Shown here: positions 59,445 through 64,000 of the stretch, piece after piece | Layout of the letters: the number at the start of each line of letters is the position of its first letter | Position numbering within the stretch: position 1 is the first letter of the stretch | Assembly: GCF_026262505.1 (NCBI RefSeq) | Contig: NW_026529249.1 | Span: 1-64,000, forward strand | DNA: 64,000 nucleotides | Direction: 5' to 3' | Source of the DNA: Trichomonas vaginalis G3 | Lineage: Eukaryota; Parabasalia; Trichomonadida; Trichomonadidae | The notes under the pieces: generated by a model | Told to the model about the DNA's origin: nothing | The model's database searches: none | What the model saw: the letters and a program-made list of their open reading frames with translations, nothing else | Position numbers and translations under genes: made by a program

Positions 59445-61650
59445 AGGTGAAAGGAAATGGATATCTCTTACCTTTCATTCCCTCGAGAAAGTTCAAAAAC
59501 TTGGGTGCAATCAGTTCTGATTGCACCCAAGTTTTTGAACTTTGTATAAGGAATTGTTGGCTATGATGCACTGATCATGAATCAGTACATCATAGCCAAC
59601 AATTCCTTCGCAAACAGCGGGAAACTTTGTCTGAATAGTTTAACATTCAGACAAAGTTTCCCGCTGTCAGAGAGGGAATGGAAGGGTAAGAGGTATATAT
59701 TCATAATGTATACCTCTTACCCTTTCATTCCTCGAGAAAGTTCAAAAACTTGGGTGCAATCAGTTCTGATTGCACCCAAGTTTTTGAACTTTGTATAAGG
59801 AATTGTTGGCTATGATGCACTGATCATGAATCAGTACATCATAGCCAACAATTCCTTCGCAAACAGCGGGAAACTTTGTCTGAATAGTTTAACATTCAGA
59901 CAAAGTTTCCCGCTGTCAGAGAGGGAATGGAAGGGTAAGAGGTATATATTCATAATGTATACCTCTTACCCTTCCATTCCCTCGAGAAAGTTCAAAAACT
60001 TGGGTGCAATCAGAACTGATTGCACCCAAGTTTTTGAACTTTGTATAAGGAATTGTTGGCTATGATGCACTGATCATGAATCAGTACATCATAGCCAACA
60101 ATTCCTTCGCAAACAGCGGGAAACTTTGTCTGAATAGTTTAACATTCAGACAAAGTTTCCCGCTGTCAGAGAGGGAATGGAAGGGTAAGAGGTATATATT
60201 CATAATGTATACCTCTTACCCTTCCATTCCCTCGAGAAAGTTCAAAAACTTGGGTGCAATCAGTTCTGATTGCACCCAAGTTTTTGAACTTTGTATAAGG
60301 AATTGTTGGCTATGATGCACTGATCATGAATCAGTACATCATAGCCAACAATTCCTTCGCAAACAGCGGGAAACTTTGTCTGAATAGTTTAACATTCAGA
60401 CAAAGTTTCCCGCTGTCAGAGAGGGAATGGAAGGGTAAGAGGTATATATTCATAATGTATACCTCTTACCCTTTCATTCCCTCGAGAAAGTTCAAAAACT
60501 TGGGTGCAATCAGAACTGATTGCACCCAAGTTTTTGAACTTTGTATAAGGAATTGTTGGCTATGATGCACTGATCATGAATCAGTACATCATAGCCAACA
60601 ATTCCTTCGCAAACAGCGGGAAACTTTGTCTGAATAGTTTAACATTCAGACAAAGTTTCCCGCTGTCAGAGAGGGAATGGAAGGGTAAGAGGTATATATT
60701 CATAATGTATACCTCTTACCCTTTCATTCCCTCGAGAAAGTTCAAAAACTTGGGTGCAATCAGTTCTGATTGCACCCAAGTTTTTGAACTTTGTATAAGG
60801 AATTGTTGGCTATGATGCACTGATCATGAATCAGTACATCATAGCCAACAATTCCTTCGCAAACAGCGGGAAACTTTGTCTGAATAGTTTAACATTCAGA
60901 CAAAGTTTCCCGCTGTCAGAGAGGGAATGGAAGGGTAAGAGGTATATATTCATAATGTATACCTCTTACCCTTCCATTCCCTCGAGAAAGTTCAAAAACT
61001 TGGGTGCAATCAGTTCTGATTGCACCCAAGTTTTTGAACTTTGTATAAGGAATTGTTGGCTATGATGCACTGATCATGAATCAGTACATCATAGCCAACA
61101 ATTCCTTCGCAAACAGCGGGAAACTTTGTCTGAATAGTTTAACATTCAGACAAAGTTTCCCGCTGTCAGAGAGGGAATGGAAGGGTAAGAGGTATATATT
61201 CATAATGTATACCTCTTACCCTTTCATTCCCTCGAGAAAGTTCAAAAACTTGGGTGCAATCAGTTCTGATTGCACCCAAGTTTTTGAACTTTGTATAAGG
61301 AATTGTTGGCTATGATGCACTGATCATGAATCAGTACATCATAGCCAACAATTCCTTCGCAAACAGCGGGAAACTTTGTCTGAATAGTTTAACATTCAGA
61401 CAAAGTTTCCCGCTGTCAGAGAGGGAATGGAAGGGTAAGAGGTATATATTCATAATGTATACCTCTTACCCTTTCATTCCCTCGAGAAAGTTCAAAAACT
61501 TGGGTGCAATCAGTTCTGATTGCACCCAAGTTTTTGAACTTTGTATAAGGAATTGTTGGCTATGATGCACTGATCATGAATCAGTACATCATAGCCAACA
61601 ATTCCTTCGCAAACAGCGGGAAACTTTGTCTGAATAGTTTAACATTTTGG
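59445..61650. repeat. 250-bp tandem array of four-hairpin units, ~8.8 copies
   Basis: Each unit has four abutting hairpins: alpha (GAGGGAATGGAAGGGTAAGA ... TATACCTC), beta (AAAGTTCAAAAACTTGGGTG, centre CAG-TT/AA-CTG), gamma (AAGGAATTGTTGGCTATGAT, tip CACTGATCATGAATCAGTAC) and beta (AGCGGGAAACTTTGTCTGAA, loop AGTTTAAC). Period 249-250 bp; copies nearly identical. The first unit starts with a partial alpha hairpin; the last stops in the second beta loop. No target duplication or TIR was found around it. Confidence 0.95.
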
Positions 61651-61795
61651 AGAACGGTTTCGACGTTAATACCGCTTTGAATAGTTTAACATTTTGGAGA
61701 ACTTATACAAAGTTTTTGAACTTTGTCTGAAGAATTCTTCCATCTGTTAAAGGGACATTTTGGAGAACGGTTTCGACGTTAATACCGCTTTGAAT
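61642..61795. repeat. 41-bp duplication at the array's right junction
   Basis: A 41-bp segment starting ACATTTTGGAGAACGG occurs at 61642-61682 and 61755-61795. Between the copies are short pieces of beta-hairpin sequence (GAATAGTTTAACATT, AAGTTTTTGAACTTTGTCTG). The array breaks off in the beta loop at ACATT, which is also the first five bases of the host segment. Confidence 0.8.
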
Positions 61796-61855
61796 TTGTT
61801 GATTAGCTTGATTTAACCATTCTAAATCAATTAAATCGAAGATTCTACCACTCAT
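61703..61855 (-). pseudogene. 5' end of an unknown gene, cut by the hairpin array
   Basis: From ATG at 61855: MSGRIFDLIDLEWLNQANQQ ... TDGRILQTKF, about 42 codons of non-repetitive coding sequence. Then the frame enters hairpin-derived sequence and stops. The first 42 codons are free of stops and have ordinary composition, so this is likely the beginning of a real gene whose rest was displaced. No family recognised. Between it and element C (61856-62005) is AT-rich DNA ending in an A run. Confidence 0.5.
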
Positions 61856-62005
61856 TGGAAAATTATAAGTTTTGAAAAAAACCGTAAATCATTATTGAAT
61901 CTAAAAATATTTATGTACAAAAAGTCGGTATATATTCTATAATTATTTAAAATAATGAAAAAGTTGATTTGTGAATCATTGAAATATTAATGAAAAAAAA
62001 AAAAA

Positions 62006-62115
62006 AGGTAGTGGGGCCTCCAGGCACTTCGTGCCCTCTAGCCCTGAAGATGTTTAGTATAAATGAAGTTTATATTCGGAGGGCTTCCAGGCACTTCGTG
62101 CCCTCTAGCCCCGGA
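62006..62115. repeat. terminal repeat of Maverick C, two tandem units
   Basis: Two copies of the unit with hairpin GGCACTTCGTGCC and CTCTAGCCC(T/C)G, the first followed by AAGATGTTTAGTATAAATGA. Same doubled arrangement as at the end of copy A, inverted. Confidence 0.8.
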
Positions 62116-62204
62116 GAAACTAGAGGAGGAATGATACAAAGACCAGATGAAAAAAATAAAAATATTATAATAAAATTAAATTTTTAGTCTTAAATTGTTT
62201 TATT

Positions 62205-63462
62205 TTATTCGGTATATTCTGAATCTTGAATGTCTTGGAAATTTTCTTCTTCTTCACTCTCTGAGGTGAGGATTTCTTCGACTTCTTCTTCTTCGCTCTC
62301 TGAGGTGAGGATTTCTTCGACTTCTTCTTCGCCATTGGGAGCAACAAATCCTGCGATGAAAACTTTGTATATACCTTCTTGAGGAGTCTCTATGATGAAA
62401 GTCGTATTGTTGAGGAAATGGAACTCGACATCTTGAACAAATTGGCAACTGCTGTGTGTGAATTTTGCAATTGTGAGAGGCTTTCCTTTATAGCCCTTGG
62501 GAAAGCTTGAGATAGTTACTGTTCCTCCATATGGAACTCTGGCAGGAATATCTAAAGCAACAGTTGTTATAACGTGGAAATTGTCTTGAATTGGTAAAGG
62601 TTGTATACAATATCGTTTTGACTGGTTGTTTTTGTGTAAAATAAAATATAGAATGACCTTTCACCATGTTCATTCAATTCTTCCAAATAATTGTATGAAT
62701 TTGGATATAAACGGACAAATTCAGCAATTTTAACTTCTTGTAAATGCTTCTGCAAGTTCTTTGGAAACAAGTGAATGAACTGGTCAATAGCTTGCAACGC
62801 TATGAGATTGGCAGTAACGGGTAAATATGAAGCAAACATGTCAACAAGTACGCCAGGGTCTTTGATTTCGTTTTCAAGAGGCTGAATGGCATCCATGACA
62901 GCTTGAAACATCTCGTTATAATCTCGATTGTCTTCTGAACCCCACTGTTCATTTAACTTATCTAACAATTCTAACCTTTTCTTTGCGTATTTTCTACGAA
63001 CTTTCTCTGAAAGAGGAGTGTCGCTATCTTGTGTGTCTTGAATTTGAGACTTAAATTGTTTGCTAAAGGCGAGATATCGTGTTTGCGACCTAGTGGTCAT
63101 TGCAGAATGTGTTTCTGTATGTTCGATTGGATGTGTTTCTGTATTTTCGGGTGGTTGTGTTTCTGTATGTTCGATTGGAGTCTGATTGGTATGAACTTCT
63201 TCTGAAAATGCTTCTGTTCCGATAGTTGTTGTTGCCTGACCTGTTGGCTGAGCTGTTTCTTTGTGCAAATGCATATTGTCCAACAATTGTCTTGAATTGT
63301 ATGAGGAAGTTGCTTTGGTATTATAGGAGGTCGTAAGGGTTTTGAGAATGGTGAGACATAAGTTGTAGGAACTTTAACTGCAGAGGTAGTCGACGAATTG
63401 TTTGCGACACTTTTTCTTCCTTCCATTATGAAAAATGAACTGTTTTTTTTCGGACTACTCAT
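62205..63462 (-). pseudogene. right-end gene, MSSPKKNSSFF family (copy C, broken)
   Basis: Starts MSSPKKNSSFFIM, as in copy A, then differs: Thr/His-rich repeats (ENTETHPIEHTETH), a helical domain (KRLELLDKLNEQWG ... DQFIHLFPKNLQKHLQEV), a compact C-terminal domain and an acidic tail with a duplicated EEEVEEILTSESEE unit. The shared start, diverged middle and shared acidic end suggest a fast-changing or exchanged central domain. Broken. Confidence 0.55.
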
Positions 63463-63465
63463 AGA

Positions 63466-63880
63466 AAAGTTTAAAATAAACGTTTTTCAACGGAGACCCC
63501 CTCTATTTTTTTATTTTATTTAATAGTTACCGTTGGCAAACCGTTCCATCTCAAATATTGAATGAACTATAAACGTTTTTTGTTTTCTATATATACTTTT
63601 TTGTCCAACGGTAAAACTTTTTACACAACGGTTTTTGAGAGTCGTCGCTGTTGACTTTTTTGTAGAGCACTCAAAATAGTATAACTTTGTCCGGACAAGT
63701 AAGGGTCTATCGTCGCTACAGGAAAAGTTACAGGCGTTCCAAGGAAGTATACTTTGAGAAGCCTTTCCCCTTATAGAATGAGATAGGATGGTTATTTTAC
63801 AAAACTGACAACACTTTGACCGAGTAGTTTTTTGTGCTGAACAAAAAGTGTCATATAAACATCTGTCAAAAACCGTTTTT
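63466..63880. promoter_or_regulatory. inverted control region with YAACGG cluster (copy C)
   Basis: Inverted match to 24832-25261 of copy A, with the same CAACGG/CCGTTG motifs (about 63489, 63523, 63537, 63605, 63627). It precedes the right-end gene in both elements. Confidence 0.5.
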
Positions 63881-64000
63881 TACTTCACTGACCAACAGTT
63901 CATTATAGAACATCTCATTGACTTAGAGTCGAAATATTCTAAACTTTACAACAAACACAAAAAGTTGAAAGGAAAACAAAAACAAATGGCATATGATATT

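Larger units (their letters stand above)
62006..64000 (-). mobile_element. Maverick/Polinton copy C (partial, broken, reverse orientation)
   Basis: Starts GGTAGTGGGGCCTCCAGG after an A run, with two tandem terminal units as at the right end of copy A. Then come the right-end gene on the minus strand and the inverted control region. Orientation is opposite to A and B. Near the window edge it carries sequence of the 194-aa coiled-coil gene, so its part order is rearranged relative to A and B. It leaves the window; broken, at least a few breaks visible. Confidence 0.8.

Noticed and set aside
59577-61565. Eight repeated 79-codon open frames (MNQYIIANNSF...) in the 250-bp array
   Set aside because: They read straight through both arms of perfect hairpins and owe their openness to the repeat; the composition is that of the stems, with no conserved start context. 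Not genes.

Overview
The window looks like a repeat-dense stretch of a parabasalid nucleus, most likely Trichomonas vaginalis or a close relative. The evidence is two near-identical ~24-26 kb Maverick/Polinton-type elements, an intact MULE transposase, a mariner-type insertion with a TA duplication, very AT-rich spacers, compact genes without visible introns, and initiator-like TCATTT motifs a few bases before start codons. Species is inferred from element content; no ordinary host housekeeping gene is complete here.

Layout. 1-26409: Maverick copy A, entering from the left edge. It is broken (roughly two dozen breaks) and carries a 2.0-kb TIR transposon with a 4-bp target duplication (21375-23392) loaded with DNA hairpins. 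26410-26600: host flank. 26610-58245: a MULE with a 9-bp target duplication, holding an intact transposase (27474-29726) and a divergent second gene. That gene is split by a mariner-like element (30582-56715). The mariner in turn was hit by Maverick copy B (31501-55590, about a dozen breaks but many parts whole) and by a small relative of the hairpin-carrying transposon (55729-56461). 58255-59440: AT-rich host flank. 59445-61650: about 8.8 copies of a 250-bp unit made of four abutting hairpins. 61703-61855: 5' remnant of an unknown gene. 62006-64000: start of a third Maverick, C, oriented opposite to A and B.

The Maverick part set is an adenine-N6 DNA methyltransferase, a phage-collar-like fibre, rve integrase, FtsK/A32-type packaging ATPase, SF3 helicase, double-jelly-roll-like major capsid protein, probable minor capsid proteins, two KilA-N proteins (one with a GIY-YIG-like domain), a 1102-aa coiled-coil protein and several small proteins. 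I see no protein-primed DNA polymerase. Structural genes are packed with tiny gaps, including 18-bp gaps between divergent start codons. One accessory block (about 7.2-12.7 kb in A, 38.7-45.3 kb in B) is loose and repeat-filled, with KilA-N genes separated by repeated promoters, hairpins and AGATCT-centred sites.

The strongest unexplained signal is the hairpin array. Two arrays with different primary sequence share one syntax: three classes of hairpin tip in the order alpha-beta-gamma-beta, with stems that differ in sequence but stay paired. The second is the set of AGATCT-centred sites in the Maverick accessory block, where several half-sites change together and chimeric sites switch type at the core. 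All calls come from reading the sequence; no database search was run.
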